Below are positions 43,717-55,773 of a DNA stretch of 64,000 nt, piece after piece (position 1 is the first letter of the stretch; every line of letters starts with the position of its first letter). The DNA is taken from positions 37,203,500-37,267,499 of the forward strand of contig OY987302.1 of the NCBI GenBank assembly GCA_963920635.1. The letters run 5' to 3'. The notes under the pieces are model-generated. The model searched no databases, was not told the DNA's origin, and worked only from the letters and a program-made list of their open reading frames with translations. Made by a program: the position numbers and the translations under genes. Source of the stretch: Pseudeuparius sepicola. Its lineage: Eukaryota; Arthropoda; Insecta; Coleoptera; Anthribidae.

Positions 43717-46700
43717 ATGGATAAAAATTCAGGAAAAACAGACACGAGGAGCTGTTTTATTTGCAAACAATCCACCCACGAGAATATTATATTATTTGAC
43801 GATGAATTTTTATCAAAATTTAAGAAAAATATGGAGTGCAGAAAATTCTACAAATTGAAGTACGGAGAATGTAAACTTCCTTCAGAAGTGAGTGATACAA
43901 TTGGATACCACTCCAGTTGCGCTAATCGTTTCAAAGCTCTTAAACCTCAATATAGGACGATCCCAACTCCAGGTCCTTTTGATGAGTGAGTACCTACCTT
44001 ATAATGACTAAAAAAATTTTTTACGTCCAATAATATTGTAAGTCAGCACATTGCATAAGTCGGGATATGTCCATAATCCCGTAATTTGTGGGTAATAATA
44101 TAACCCCTCATCCTCTCTATTTATTTATTTATTTTATAAGATTGTCTCTATTATTGTAGACTACTTCTAGATAACATTCAGTGAAAAAAATGTGAACTTT
44201 TCCGCGAATTAGAGTAAAATTAATAGCATTTTAAGTTTTTTTTTAATTTTCCGCACAAACTTAACTTGTTATCTTACGCGTATGTTTCAAGATATTTGGA
44301 AAAAATCGATAATTTTGCAAAAAATTGTTTATATTCCCAGTATATTTTTTAAAAAGTTTATGTATCTTCAGTGACATTGCCGCTGTTCGCGACGAGAAAG
44401 TTAATGCACCTCAAGAAGTCGATATGCCTGAAGATATAGACTTTATGGAAATAGAAACAAACCCAACACTTGTCAAAAGCGTGTGCATTGTATGTAAAAA
44501 TGAACAAAAACGGCGCAAAGGTCGCTTACAACTAATGTGTGCTACTACTATTACAGAATGCACTATTAGAGAATGCGTTGAATTGGGATGATTTTCAATT
44601 ATTAAATGTAATAGTAGAATCAAAGAAAACAAATACACCTGTCTCTTACCACCCTATCTGCAAGAAGTATTATAATTATGCCTACGTAAGACAAAATCGT
44701 TCCAATGACGGAGAATGGCACAAAAACCGGGCTAATAGAAAAGCAGCATTAGAGGTTGTAATTCAGTACATCAATGATTATGTGATACGCCAAAAAAAGC
44801 TTGCACTCTCGATTTTGTCCACCGCCTTTTTATCGAATCCTTTACACATAGATATGAAGGGGATATTGATTCCGACATGATTTATTCGAAACATTTATCT
44901 GCAAAGATTAAAAAATATTTTGGAAAAAAAATCAAATTTCAGCGATATAGAAGAACGAAGTTTATATTTCCTGCAATGTATTGTGATGTCACTTTGGATA
45001 CTTTGTCAGACATTGACATTGTAAGAAAGCTGCATTAATTTTGCGACGTTCTATTCTAACCACTAAGACTTGCAAATTAACAAGTAAAATTAGTATTGAA
45101 GATTTATTAAAAGGCGAGTGTGAATATCCGGATACCCTTCAAAACTTTTTCTTGACATTGCTTGCCGCATTCAATTATAGGAGACGGTCAAGTCCTAAAA
45201 CTGTTAGGCTTGTTTCTTCATTTTGCAGCGATACAATTTTTGCAGTTTCCGATGGCAAAATTTTACCACATAAACATATCAACCTAGGCAGCACAATCAA
45301 AAGTTTGACAAATAGTGCAAAAATTTTTAGAATATTACATAGATTTGGTCATATATGTAGTTACGATGTGCTTGAGGAATTGGAAACGGAAGCTACCTAT
45401 TCCTGTATGGAAGCCTCTAATGTTTGCCCATCAACGGTCATCACGAAGAAAGGTTTGCATACGTGTTGCGCCTTCGATAATTTCGATCGTTTCATAGAAA
45501 GCGCAAGTAATAAAACTACACTCAATGACACTGTAGGAATAGTGTATCAAGATATTACCGAAAATGAAGGGCGTGAGATTATTGAAGAGCATGAAAATGA
45601 AGAATCGATAGCAACTAAGAAGCGAAGAAGGACATTTGAAGGCTTTATTCCAGAATTAACACCTTGTGCAAAAAAACCGCGAATAGAATCAACTTTGATT
45701 CCATATGATTCACCTTTGCGGCAGATGTCCCCTAAAGATTTACAAAAAAATAAAAATATAGATTTAACTTGGATGGTTTCTCACGCAGCTGGCATTACTA
45801 CTCCAATGTGGGTAGGTTTTAATGCTAAAGCATTGCCCAAACTTGAAAATCGGAAACAACGGGTATTGTATCTGATGCCGATTAACCAGCCTCCGACCGA
45901 CAAATCAGTCGTTTTGGAAACGATGAAGAGGGCCGGAAGAATCGCCGATGAGTGTGATGAAGATTATGCGATTGTCACGTATGACCTGGGAATAGCAAAA
46001 ATCGCTTTGCCATTGCAGGCTACTGAGTCTGAGTCGCGATTATTCATACACATCGGCGGATTCCATATCCAAATGGCTTTCAAAAAAGCGATAGGTACTT
46101 TTATGTCTGGTTGCGGCTTAGAAACAATACTCACTGAAAGCGGCCTCATCGGAAGTGGATCCGTGGCAGGTGTTTTGTCAGGAAAGAATTTTAATAAATG
46201 TAAGAGATTGCACATTCTAATGTACTTATGCTTACAAATCCTGCAATTTGAACTGTTTGTAAAAAAAGAAGGTATTGAAGTTGGTTCAGATGTTAAAGTA
46301 TTACTCGAAAAATTGCAAACAAAAACAGCAAAAATTGATGAGGTAATTGGTGACACTCGTTTGGAAAAAATTCTAAATGATTTTAAGATTTTCCAACAAG
46401 AAACTCTGAATGGACTGCATGGGAAAATTCCTCAATTTTATGGCATATATCTGGAACTAGTGAATTACTTTTTACTTTTTGATCGGAGCATCCGCACGGC
46501 GAACTTTGATTTATACTGCTATTCTATAACCAAAATGAACAACATATTCTTTTCCGTTAATCAACAAAATTACGCCCGCTGGCTCGTTTGGTATATGAAT
46601 ACTTTATTAAATCTTGATGCAACTCATCCCGGATTGAAAGATCATGTAATGCAAGGAATCGGTGTTCAATGCTCAGATAAGCCGTTTGCTAAAATTCCGG

Positions 46701-47344
46701 TTGACTTAACAGTTGAGCAGACAGTAAATGCTGATGCTGGTAGAAAGCTGACCGGCATCAGTCATATAACAAACTCCATAGCAGCTCGTCAAAGATGGAG
46801 TATAAACCATGGTTTGCGATGTGCTATGATATCTAAAATAATGGAAGATTGCGGGCTTAACATCGCTCAAGACGTTACCAATGACTTGCGTCCCAATAGA
46901 ATAAAACTAAGTAAAACGCATATCGATGTATTTATGTCTGCCATTAATGAGAGAATAAATCCTTATTCCACCGACGTTAGAAAGGATGTGTTGGTCAATA
47001 TCTCTACAGGTCAGGCAGTAACTTCTGAAGTAGAAAATTTTCTCTTTGATATAGAGAAAAACGGAGAAGAAATGAGGAAAAACATGATAAAGCAGTGCGA
47101 GAAAGACAAGAAAAGCTTTAATTTATACGTAATAAACAGAGTAAAAATTTTGAACTTTACAAGTTGCGCCAAAAAAAGGAAAATCCAAATTAATGGCAAA
47201 GTGCAAGAGGTCAAACTACAGAGAGATTTATTTGGAAGACTTCTCGGCATTTCCTTGTCTTCTGAAGGACAATTAAATATGGATAAGGTAGTAAATTCAT
47301 TTATTATATCTAGAGTAACCCAAATATGCAAGTCGAAACCCTAA
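43717..47344 (+). pseudogene. Academ-type transposase-like gene, spliced and frameshifted
   Basis: Exon 1 (43,717-43,985) starts MDKNSGKTDTRSCFICKQS and ends GATGA followed by GTGAGT. Exon 2 starts at 44,372 after ATCTTCAG. Zinc-finger-like sets are seen: CFICK...C...YHSSC in exon 1 and VCIVCK...YHPICKKYY in exon 2. Frame changes near 44,588, 44,815 and 45,030 break the N-terminal half. The rest (45,041-47,344, 767 codons) is open and holds DLTWMVSHAAG, YAIVTYDLGIAKIAL, LFIHIGGFHIQMAFKKAIG, a YARWLVWYMNTLLNL block and PVDLTVEQTVNADAGRKL. The Asp of TYDL and the acidic residues of DLTVEQ are candidate catalytic residues of an RNase H-like core. Its role would be cutting and joining transposon ends. 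Superfamily assignment is from memory of motifs and element structure. Confidence 0.7.
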
Positions 47345-48616
47345 AAATATGCGCATAAATACGCAAATAATTTAGTCAAAATAAGCAGGAAAAGGTTGAA
47401 AATATGCAAATTAAGAAATAATTTGAAAATATAAATTTATTGTTTCATTTACAAATAAACATATACATATAATGTACATACAAATTTCTAAATGCATCTA
47501 TACATAGTAAAAGTAACAATATTTTATTTTAAATTTTCTACATACAGGGTGATTGAACTAAATCTAAATATGCATTTATTATAAATTATAAAAATCAGGT
47601 TGAAATTTAGTTGTAAAAACAATAAACCACTAAATGTTGCTCAAAATTCTCAATCAAAAAATTTTGTCTTCTATCAGAATATAAAAATTTATAAATGTAG
47701 AAACTCCTTTCACCCGATTTTGCACCACTGCACCCTGTATATTGAATATTCCAAAACTATACTTACAATTTTCACGCACGCAGAACGGTATAGACTTTTC
47801 CCATATCTATTCTTAGTTCTTTGTATGGCTTAATCCACACTGACGCGCTACTGACTTTGGGCATTTTACTTAGTAAAATACAACAACTCCCAACACAAAA
47901 CAAACACAAATCGAGGCCGACGTGATCACTTCATAAGCAGAATCAGAAATAAAATGCAGAAATGGATTATCCTTCGTATATAAATATTTATCTATCTATA
48001 ATTTATTCTGTCCTTTTCAATAATTGTACTTTAGTAGATAGGTATCAATACCTACTTTATTCGTTTTCAGATCACCAGGATTAGTGCCCATAAAATTATA
48101 ATTTACCTATATTATTTTGGGAAAACTAGGTAGGTACCTACCTAGACACCGACCCCTGTTCCCAAAAATGAATCATACGCCTGCCAAATATTTAAATTAT
48201 TCTAAATTCTTTCAATTATGGACAATATGCCATATTTTAAGGATATATATGCAAATATTTAAAAAAAATGCATATAATATGCAAAATATGCGTGTTGCAT
48301 ATTTGGGTTACCTACTCTAATTATATCTATTACACTATTCACTTTTATCACAATCATACAAAATTATTGAATATTCCTGTTTGTTCTATTCACCATAAAT
48401 AAATAATATTATTTTATACCTCAAGTATGATAACAGTATCATACAAAATTATTAATATTCATGTTTCTTTTATAAACCATAAATAAATAATATTATTTTA
48501 TACCTCAAGTATAAAAAAGTAGACACCATTCTTCTTGAATATAAATTATATATTCAAGCTTATCGTCTTTATTTTATAGTTGTTTACGTTCCCGTATACT
48601 CCGGTATTTAAATGGC
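47345..48616. other. Intergenic part of the transposon; tandem duplication
   Basis: AT-rich, no gene. Many ATGCAAATATGC-like phrases occur at 47,340-47,420 and 48,240-48,300. An 84-bp tandem duplication (48,347-48,513) repeats CCATAAATAAATAATATTA and TTTTATACCTCAAGTAT. Confidence 0.5.
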
Positions 48617-51381
48617 ATGATTAATAAACCAGATAAATCTGCACTTGCCAAGCTTTTGGAAAAATCTGTGGAAAATCATGGAGACCCATCGACAACAACT
48701 GTGTCGATGATTGATGGAATATTTTTATTGCATCAGTTACATCAAATACCACAGAAATTTGGTCAAATTTCTTCACAAATTCTCCATAGAATAACAAGAA
48801 GTCCCGCTAAAAAGATTTTCTTAATTTTTGACGAATACTGGAACCCATCTATCAAGGATAACGAACACATTCTGAGGGAGAATTTTCATCGAGATTTTTG
48901 TATAAGAGGTAGGTAAGGTTAATTGAATGATCAATTGAATTTTAGACACAGTAAAAATATTCTCATCATTTTTTTAATTACAAAATATTAATGTTATTGG
49001 GTATAGCCGTAAAAATTATGTATGCTGACTTCATTTGAATTATGATTAATTAATCATTATTTATTCATCAATATTAACCCTGTTACTCCAGGCAGAAAAA
49101 AGTCGGTTTAATATAAAATAATTCCAAAAAAAAAAACAACACTCATGACTTTGTTGAAAAATAATTGTTGTTTAAACATTTGCAAAAGCGAAAGAACTTG
49201 GTTTTCTTTTTAAAATTAGACAATAGGCCTAACATTCATTTTCACCACAGATAACATAGTTTTTGCTTCTGTGTTTTTTCTAGCTTCGGATCAAAATCGT
49301 CCTGCTGATTTTGGAACAGAACTCAAGAATATTGAGTTCAAAAAAGAGCTCATCAATTTTCTGACACGTCATTGGGCCACAGAATCGGCGGAAGAATATT
49401 TAGGCGACAAAGAAGTGTATATTTCATTTCAAAGATGCACCCGTTACCGATTAGTTCATGGGAAGGTAGAGTGTCAGATACTGACCGAATTTCAATGTGA
49501 AGGACACGAGGAAGCCGACACTAAAATGGCCTTTTTCTTAAAAAACATACCAAGCAACAATGAAGTTGTAATAGAATGCTCGGACACAGACATCCTGGTA
49601 ATTTTACTGGCCAATATGGTACATATGGCGGAGGGGCTCAAGGTTTGGCTGCGCTTCGGGACCGGCAACAAACGCCGCTACGTGAATATCAACAAAATGT
49701 ATGAGTCGCTGGGAGAATTATTCTGTAGTGGATTACCAGCATTCCACGCATTTACAGGATGCGATTTCAACCCTTCATTTTATGGATTCGGGAAAATCAA
49801 AACATATGCCATCTATGCAGAAAATACGGAAATGCAAAGAGCATTTGCAGCACTGCAAGATCCTACCTGCGACGAGTATCATTCGGCATTCGACAAAATC
49901 GAGGAATTCGTTTGCAAATTATATACAACGAAAGCCAATGGCTTATCTGGAATCTCTTCAGTAAACGAGGCTCGACTGCATTTATTTTCAAAAAATTATA
50001 CTGCAATAGATCAAACGGAAGAATTAAAAAAAACTGTTGAACTTTGACGCTTGCAAGTTGCCACCTTGCAAGCGCGAATTGCATCAGCAGATACTAAGAT
50101 CATCCTATATAGGTCATTTGTGGCGGAATTCCTTTGCACCCATACCGTCCACTTTAGATGCACTGCAGTATGGTTGGAAATTAGAAGATGGTTCGTATAC
50201 CTTGCTGTGGTTCGAAGGTTCGAAGGATGAGCTACCACAATGCGTTGGTGACATTCTAATAGATGCAAAGCAAAATGAAGGTAATTTTTTTTATGTCTGC
50301 TTCAGTTATACAGTGTGGTTCAAAGAGTTTGCAACAAAGGGGAAATTTTTTTATCGTTTAAAAAAGTATTCTGGGGAATTTTCTCTGCATATCCAAGAAC
50401 CTAAGAATCGATTTTGACATAAAATCACCACCAATATGGCGGCAATTTCAAAAAACTACCATTACGTTAAGAAAAGTGATATTAAACGACGAGGTATCAC
50501 AAAAATTATTTGAAAAAGTTGTTTAGAATGTAATTTTAGACCTTTGTGCAAAATTTGAGGTAGTTACAAAAAAAATGAAACTTACACTTTTCAAAAATAT
50601 TTTTCCTTGTTCCGATTTTTTTTTGATTATTTCCGATTAAATACAAACAGAATTATTTTTAATGTGTTTTCCGTAAAAAAATATGGATTTTTCTAGTTTT
50701 CCACAAATAACTAGACATTGCAACAACTCTGATCGTAGATAAAAGTTGATTTTTATCAATTAAGTGTAGTTATTTGTATAAGACCAGAAAAAAAACTTAT
50801 TTTTGTGACAAATAGGCACATTACGAATAGCCTTCTGTTCTGGTTGTATTTAATTGGAAAGAATCAAAAAACAATCGGAACAAGGAAAAATATTTTCGAA
50901 AATATGTGTTTCAATTTTTTTTGTAACTACCCCAAATTTTGCATTTTTACATTCTAAACAACTTTTTCAAATAATTTTTGTGATACCTCGTCATTTAACC
51001 TCAATTTTCTTAACTTAAAAATACTTTTTTAAATTGCCGGCATATTGTATATATTTGTTCAGTATCAAAACGTTAGCTCCGTACAATACTGCAAAGATTT
51101 TGTACAATTTTGTTTCCGTGACTTATTTACATCTCCTTTTGGTAATACCTACATAAAGAATTTTATAATTTTTATATTTTAATTTTGAAACTTCAGAGGA
51201 TAATGATAATGATGATGGATATAATGAAGATGACGCTGATGATAATGACAATGATGATGATGGAGAAGAAGTTGAAGATGACGATAGCATAAATATCGAC
51301 GTCTTATTAGAGTCAGACGAAGATGAAGCAGGCGGAGAAGAAGAGGAAGTAGATGAGACCGACGATGACAATATTTGTTGA
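48617..51381 (+). pseudogene. FEN1/XPG-like nuclease-like gene of the transposon, three exons, one frameshift
   Basis: Exon 1 (48,617-48,908) encodes MINKPDKSALAKLLEKS, then SMIDGIFLLHQL and IFLIFDEYWNPSIKDNEH, and ends AGAG before GTAGGT. Exon 2 (49,284-50,280) follows TTTTTTCTAG. It holds CEGHEEADTKMAFFL, VVIECSDTDILVILLANM and FHAFTGCDFNPSFYGFGK, then after a 1-bp frameshift near 50,040 KLPPCKREL and GWKLEDGSYTLLWFEGS. Exon 3 (51,197-51,381) is an acidic tail of Asp/Glu/Asn ending DDDNIC. The order D(G), FD, EEAD, SDTD and GCD...GFGK parallels the catalytic acids and helix-turn of the FEN1/XPG (PIN-like) nucleases, which cut DNA flaps. That assignment is inference. The intron before exon 3 holds an inverted-repeat element. 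Confidence 0.6.
50436..51049. repeat. MITE-like inverted repeat in the last intron
   Basis: Arms of ~210-230 bp (about 50,436-50,660 and 50,838-51,049) are imperfect reverse complements. Shared sequence includes ACGAGGTATCACAAAAATTA, AAAAAGTTGTTTAGAATGTA and AATATTTTTCCTTGTTCCGA. A ~180-bp AT-rich spacer separates them. The insertion sits between exons 2 and 3 of the nuclease-like gene and so could be tolerated. Confidence 0.7.
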
Positions 51382-51592
51382 GTTATGTGATATTGTTTTA
51401 CAACATGCATTTTGTAATATAATTCAGTTTGTAAAATTATTCAAGAAAGTAACTCATTTCATTATCAATATTTTTAAACTAAATTGTAGATATATTTTTT
51501 TACATGAAGGCAATATCCACCGCACTATTTTCATAATATAAAACATTATTATACATAAGCAAGGAAATGTATGCTAAATTATACAATCAAAC

Positions 51593-52448
51593 TAATAACC
51601 CTGCATAAACATTTCTAGATTTTTGTCAGCTCTTCTTTGCACATATAATAATATGCTCCACTTTTTCTAATCATAATAATATGTCAAACGGCTTGTGCGG
51701 TAAAATGGTGGAAATTTATAGATTTTTTTTACTCTTTGTTAAATAAATTATGTATAATTAATATGGTGACCATGTCCGACACGCAAGCCTTTTGTTATAT
51801 AGTCTTAGAATCACTTTTTCTAAGCATATGTCAAACGGCTTGCGTGAGAAAATGATGGCAATTTTCAAAAATTGTCCTGCAACTTTCCGACGCAAGTCTT
51901 CGTTCCGTCCCCATCCGATAGTCATGCCAATTTCATTATAATGTCTAACACATCAACAACTTTCTATAGTTTCAAAGGCTTGCATGAAAAAGTAACTGAA
52001 AAATCGAAAAAAATTTCCGATAAATTTTCCGACCTTAAAATGTACTTATCCATTCGCGCCACTCAAGCCAATATGTTTTTCGGGCTAGCGACGATGTACG
52101 TTTTCATACGTTCGATGGGCTTGTGTGGAAAAATCGGTCAAAATTTCGATTTTTCCTTACAAGACTACGCCCTTATTTCAACCCTTTGGCCACCTGCAAC
52201 ACTCAAGCCTTTGGTTTTCCGAAGTCAGGTTCTATTAATTAATCATTTAGTGAACAAGGCTAGCGTGGAAATATGGGCAACATACACATTTTATTTCTGT
52301 TCAGGAAAATCGAATTTTCCAGGTGTTATCCCCAGGGGCCACTCGTAAATTTCCCTTCATTCTACTCAGCATCCATGTACTTTTCAACCCTCTTCGAGGC
52401 TAGTATGCGAAAATGGGGCACCTAAATCTGTCGCTATCTGACGGTCTA
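51593..52448. repeat. Right terminal inverted repeat
   Basis: Reverse complement of 41,177-42,168 except that one ~135-bp inner unit is missing; units are marked near 51,690 and 51,838. The outer 480 bp are well matched, with scattered substitutions such as the 52,330 region. The apparent 158-codon frame at 51,872-52,348 is an incidental by-product of this repeat. Confidence 0.85.
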
Positions 52449-52875
52449 TATTTATAGGGAGACAAAATGCTTAGGCAAGCTTCTGGATCTTTTCTAGAGA
52501 AAAACATCTACAAGTGTAATTTGATAAAGGAACTATTGTCTGCAGAAATCTGAATACAGGAAAGAGTCAGCAGTTCTTAAAAGTGGTAAACATGATAAGT
52601 AAAGTAATGCGTAGTTTTCGTGAAACGTCAGGAATATTCTGGATGTAACAATTACTTTCCCCTATTTTAAAAAAGTTGATGCCATGCAACAGCTTTTCAA
52701 AGCTTATGGTAAAATATAACAATATAAAATTATAAGGTTCGATATAAAATAATAATAATATAATATATTTAAGTAATAATAAGTATACAGATTAGTTACA
52801 ATAAGCAATAGGTATAGTAATAAACAATAGTTAACTAATAATGAGAGTAAATACAATTAATATCTAATATGATTA
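52449..52875. other. 3' non-coding part of the Gypsy element
   Basis: Lies between the env stop codon and the DNA transposon. No reading frame or recognisable LTR edge was found. Since the transposon abuts it, the 3' LTR may have been interrupted or lost; its continuation left of 41,174 was not demonstrated. Confidence 0.35.
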
Positions 52876-54792
52876 TTATACAGTGGATTTATTTAAATTT
52901 AATTCGATATCTTCGCCTTCCTCGATTGGTTCGCCAATACGAACTGATCTAGGAATAGGCTTCCTCTTAGTAGGTATAAACCTTTTTAATTTTTGGATTA
53001 CAGTTTTGTCTGGAGGAAAAGGTGGGTAGTCGTCACCTGAGTTTTCGTTCGCAATACCTATCTTTAGTCTAGGTATAGGTTTCTTACGACATTTACAAAA
53101 TATATAAAGAATTATTAAGGATATAATTAATGTAATAGTTAAATAAGTAAACCAAGGATAATATTTGTCAACAAAGGTTTGATTCATTAAATCGTCGATA
53201 TCTTTGGAAAATTGATCTAATTGATGTTTGGCCACTTCAAGATTTTCGTAATTAATATTATTCATTTTTAACGGTTTTAGTTCTGGTAACTTAATGTCTT
53301 CAGGTAAATTGTGACAACAATCATATGGTATCCTTATTGGTTCGTAGGGATAGATAATGTTCGTAGTTTTTTCATTTTGAGCTTTTATATAAATGTTTCC
53401 TATATAAGCGAAACAATTTTTCTCCATTGTTAAGATTGAGTTTTCTTTTATTACGAGGGAAGTCGTCTTGTCGTCGCACTTAATGGTCGTTGGTAAGTTT
53501 TCGACAGTCACTATTAACCATGTGTTTGTGGTTAAAACGTAGATATTGTATCCTTTCATGTTCACTACTACACTTTCACAAGTTTGTGGCATCTGGATTT
53601 GGAACTTTAAAAGTTGTGCTTCGCAGACAGCGTCATTGTCTATAGGCACGGGCACTAAGTCTTTACACAGTTTCATATTTTGTTGCATGTTTTTACAATT
53701 TTCATAATTTTGGATTGATATATAAAGGCTTGAATCATCATTTCTGCCAATATATGGTTTATTCGAACTGGGAAATAGAGTATGAACTAAATGCGTTCTT
53801 TGGTCTTTAATTGGTATTGGATAGATACGAAAGATTGTATAAGTTTGAGGTTCAACAAGTGGTATTTCTATAGCAAAAACTAAATTTCTTTCAGTTTCAA
53901 ATGCTTTTAATTCAGAGATATCGAGATAATATCCCATAGTTTCTAGTTGTACTGTAAAAGGTAATTGATTTCTACTCAAATTTTCAGAAATTCGTTTTAG
54001 TTCGCTGTGAAGGTCCATAGGAGAAATTATTGAAGTATGTATTGTGTTTAGTCTAGCAAAAGTAATTGAATTTAGCATGTCACTTAAAGACGTTTCGATA
54101 AAAGAGTATGATTCCATCAGTTGCTCAGCAATCTCCAATATTTGTAATTTAGCATCATAAAATTTTAGGTTATCAGTAATATCGTAAATAGACTCTTCAA
54201 TTTGTTTTATATCATCATTAAATGTTTCTTCATCGACTTGTAATTTTCGTAAGGTTTCATTGAAATTTTTAATAACTGAAGTTGTAACCGAGATTTGTTT
54301 TTTCATAAGATTTTCTAGTTCCTGTTCGTCTCTAGCTAATTTATTGATACAATTATTATAGTATTCACCATCAGAAGAATCAAGATTTCCGGTTATAAAT
54401 TTAAAAATTGAACCTATGCAATTTATTAAACCACGTTTCGATCTTTTACTAACATCGTATTTTAAATCTCTAAATTTTGAATTAATGTCATTCGAAATTT
54501 GGTGAAGTAAGCTTAAATGAGTTTTTATTTCTGTTCTGAATCTTTCCATACGTGGATTCGGGGTATATAAAAGGTTATCGAGGTCTATTAAAATTTGTTC
54601 ATTATAAAAGTAAGCATTTTTAAGAGAGTATATGTCTTTATATACCAAAATAGTCCACTTATCATTAGAAATTTTTACATTAGAAGTTTGGTGAAAATAA
54701 AGCCCTACAGTGTTATAAATCGTTTTAAGAGAGTATTGTGTCGGATTTTCTGCATATTCTGCTGAGATGAGTGTGCCAATGCCGAGGTACAT
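52876..54792 (-). CDS. env: Env-like fusion glycoprotein (baculovirus-F / errantivirus type), uninterrupted
   Basis: A 638-residue open frame. A furin-type site KRSKR lies at residues 116-120, directly followed by GLINCIGSIFKFITGNLDSS, the usual position of a fusion peptide in F-type proteins. Downstream, about residues 150-260 are heptad-rich (LMKKQISVTTSVIKNFNETL and following), several paired Cys occur at about 350-520, and one membrane segment lies near 545-568 (LTITLIISLIILYIF) before a 70-residue Lys/Pro-rich cytoplasmic tail. No classical signal peptide is seen at the ATG. Since a splice acceptor lies 4 bp upstream, the N-terminus may be added from an upstream exon in a subgenomic mRNA, as in gypsy. 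This is the best preserved gene of the element. The class drives cell fusion or entry in active relatives; activity here is unknown. Confidence 0.85.
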   Translation of the reverse strand: MYLGIGTLISAEYAENPTQYSLKTIYNTVGLYFHQTSNVKISNDKWTILVYKDIYSLKNAYFYNEQILIDLDNLLYTPNPRMERFRTEIKTHLSLLHQISNDINSKFRDLKYDVSKRSKRGLINCIGSIFKFITGNLDSSDGEYYNNCINKLARDEQELENLMKKQISVTTSVIKNFNETLRKLQVDEETFNDDIKQIEESIYDITDNLKFYDAKLQILEIAEQLMESYSFIETSLSDMLNSITFARLNTIHTSIISPMDLHSELKRISENLSRNQLPFTVQLETMGYYLDISELKAFETERNLVFAIEIPLVEPQTYTIFRIYPIPIKDQRTHLVHTLFPSSNKPYIGRNDDSSLYISIQNYENCKNMQQNMKLCKDLVPVPIDNDAVCEAQLLKFQIQMPQTCESVVVNMKGYNIYVLTTNTWLIVTVENLPTTIKCDDKTTSLVIKENSILTMEKNCFAYIGNIYIKAQNEKTTNIIYPYEPIRIPYDCCHNLPEDIKLPELKPLKMNNINYENLEVAKHQLDQFSKDIDDLMNQTFVDKYYPWFTYLTITLIISLIILYIFCKCRKKPIPRLKIGIANENSGDDYPPFPPDKTVIQKLKRFIPTKRKPIPRSVRIGEPIEEGEDIELNLNKSTV

Positions 54793-54795
54793 AAA

Positions 54796-54815
54796 CCTGA
54801 AACAAAATACTTTAG
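54796..54815 (-). promoter_or_regulatory. Splice acceptor for the env mRNA
   Basis: On the minus strand a pyrimidine-rich stretch, TATTTTGTTTCAG, ends at 54,797 and the exon begins 4 bases before the env ATG. Errantiviruses express env from a spliced subgenomic RNA, so the site is expected there. The donor would be near the 5' end, beyond the window. Confidence 0.6.
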
Positions 54816-54837
54816 TCAGCCAATGCTGTTGTGTTGA

Positions 54838-55773
54838 CTAATCATCTTCTGAACCTACTGACCTAGTTTCTTCTATATTGTCCGTTTCATTTAAGTTTGT
54901 TTGATTCAAATTTTGTTCTTTGCTATAGCATTCTTTCAACATATCAAAATTAACTTTAGTTGTTTGATTGGTTATTGGAATATAGATTATACAAGAATTT
55001 TTATAAATTTCTCTAACTTCGTAAGGTCCATTAAACTTGTTTGCTAATTTGTTTTTGATTTGTGATTCCTTTAACCAGACTTTATCTCCTATCTTAAATT
55101 CATGTTGGGTTGGATTCTGTTTGTCAAATCTTTCTTTGGCTTTTTGTTTTCTTAGATCAGTACGTTTTCTAGCAATTTCATAATAATGTTTTACTTTGGC
55201 ATTTAGATCTCTGACGTATTTTGAAATTAATTGTTCTTCGTTATATAACGTTTCGGCGGGGCGACTAGCCGTATGTCCAAAAACTAGTTCATATGGGGAA
55301 TAACCTGTTGTATGATTGATAGAATTATTATAACAAATACAAGCATAAGGTAATAATTGTAAAGGGTGTTCTCCAGGTTGTTCTAAAGTCATTGTTCTTA
55401 TCATTTCAAGTAATGTCGCGTGAAATCTTTCTAATGAGCCGTTAGATTGAGGGTGATTGATACTAGAAAATGTTAATTTAATATTATATAGTGTACATAA
55501 ATCTTTCATTAATTGATTATTAAATTCTCGTCCGCTATCACAATGAATTCTTAAGGGTGTACCGTAATGTTGAAAATATGAAATTAAGACGTTAACTACA
55601 TTTTTTGCAGTTTTATTTTCAACAGGATATGCTTGTGTAAATTTAGTCAATTCATCGCGAACTGTTAGAACTAAATGTCTTGTTGGAATTTCTAAAATGT
55701 CTAAATTTATTCGTTCAAAAGGGGCTCGAGGTGTTTCAGTAATTACCAAAGGATTTGATAAGTTTTCCTGCAA
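54838..55773 (-). pseudogene. Gypsy integrase, catalytic core and C-terminal part
   Basis: A 311-codon frame with the DDE triad in place: NLDIL (first Asp), HCDSGREF (second Asp) and NGSLERFH (Glu). The core is followed by YELVFGHTAS and a DKVWLKESQ / NGPYEVREI chromatin/SH3-like C-terminal region, and ends with an acidic tail (GSEDD). Integrases join retroelement cDNA to host DNA. The frame begins inside the protein because of a frameshift near 55,770 that separates it from its zinc-binding N-terminus. It ends 46 bp before the env ATG. Confidence 0.85.

Larger units (their letters stand above)
41177..52448 (+). mobile_element. 11.3-kb DNA transposon, probable Academ superfamily
   Basis: Inverted termini begin TAGACCGTCAGATAGCG and are flanked by a 3-bp direct repeat TAT (41,174-41,176 and 52,449-52,451). 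The left repeat spans 41,177-42,168 (992 bp) and the right 51,593-52,448 (856 bp). Two genes lie inside on the + strand: a Cys-rich transposase-like protein and a FEN1/XPG-like nuclease-like protein. Academ elements are known to have 3-4-bp duplications and a large transposase with Cys-type zinc fingers, and some carry an XPG nuclease, so this is the best fit. Both genes carry frameshifts, so this copy is probably not autonomous now. It sits next to the 3' side of the env-bearing Gypsy element. Confidence 0.65.

Noticed and set aside
51123..51410. Ser-rich frame on the minus strand
   Set aside because: It is the shadow of the Asp/Glu-coding last exon of the + strand nuclease-like gene.
51872..52348. 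158-codon + strand frame
   Set aside because: Lies entirely in the right terminal inverted repeat of the transposon; the homologous left repeat does not keep it.
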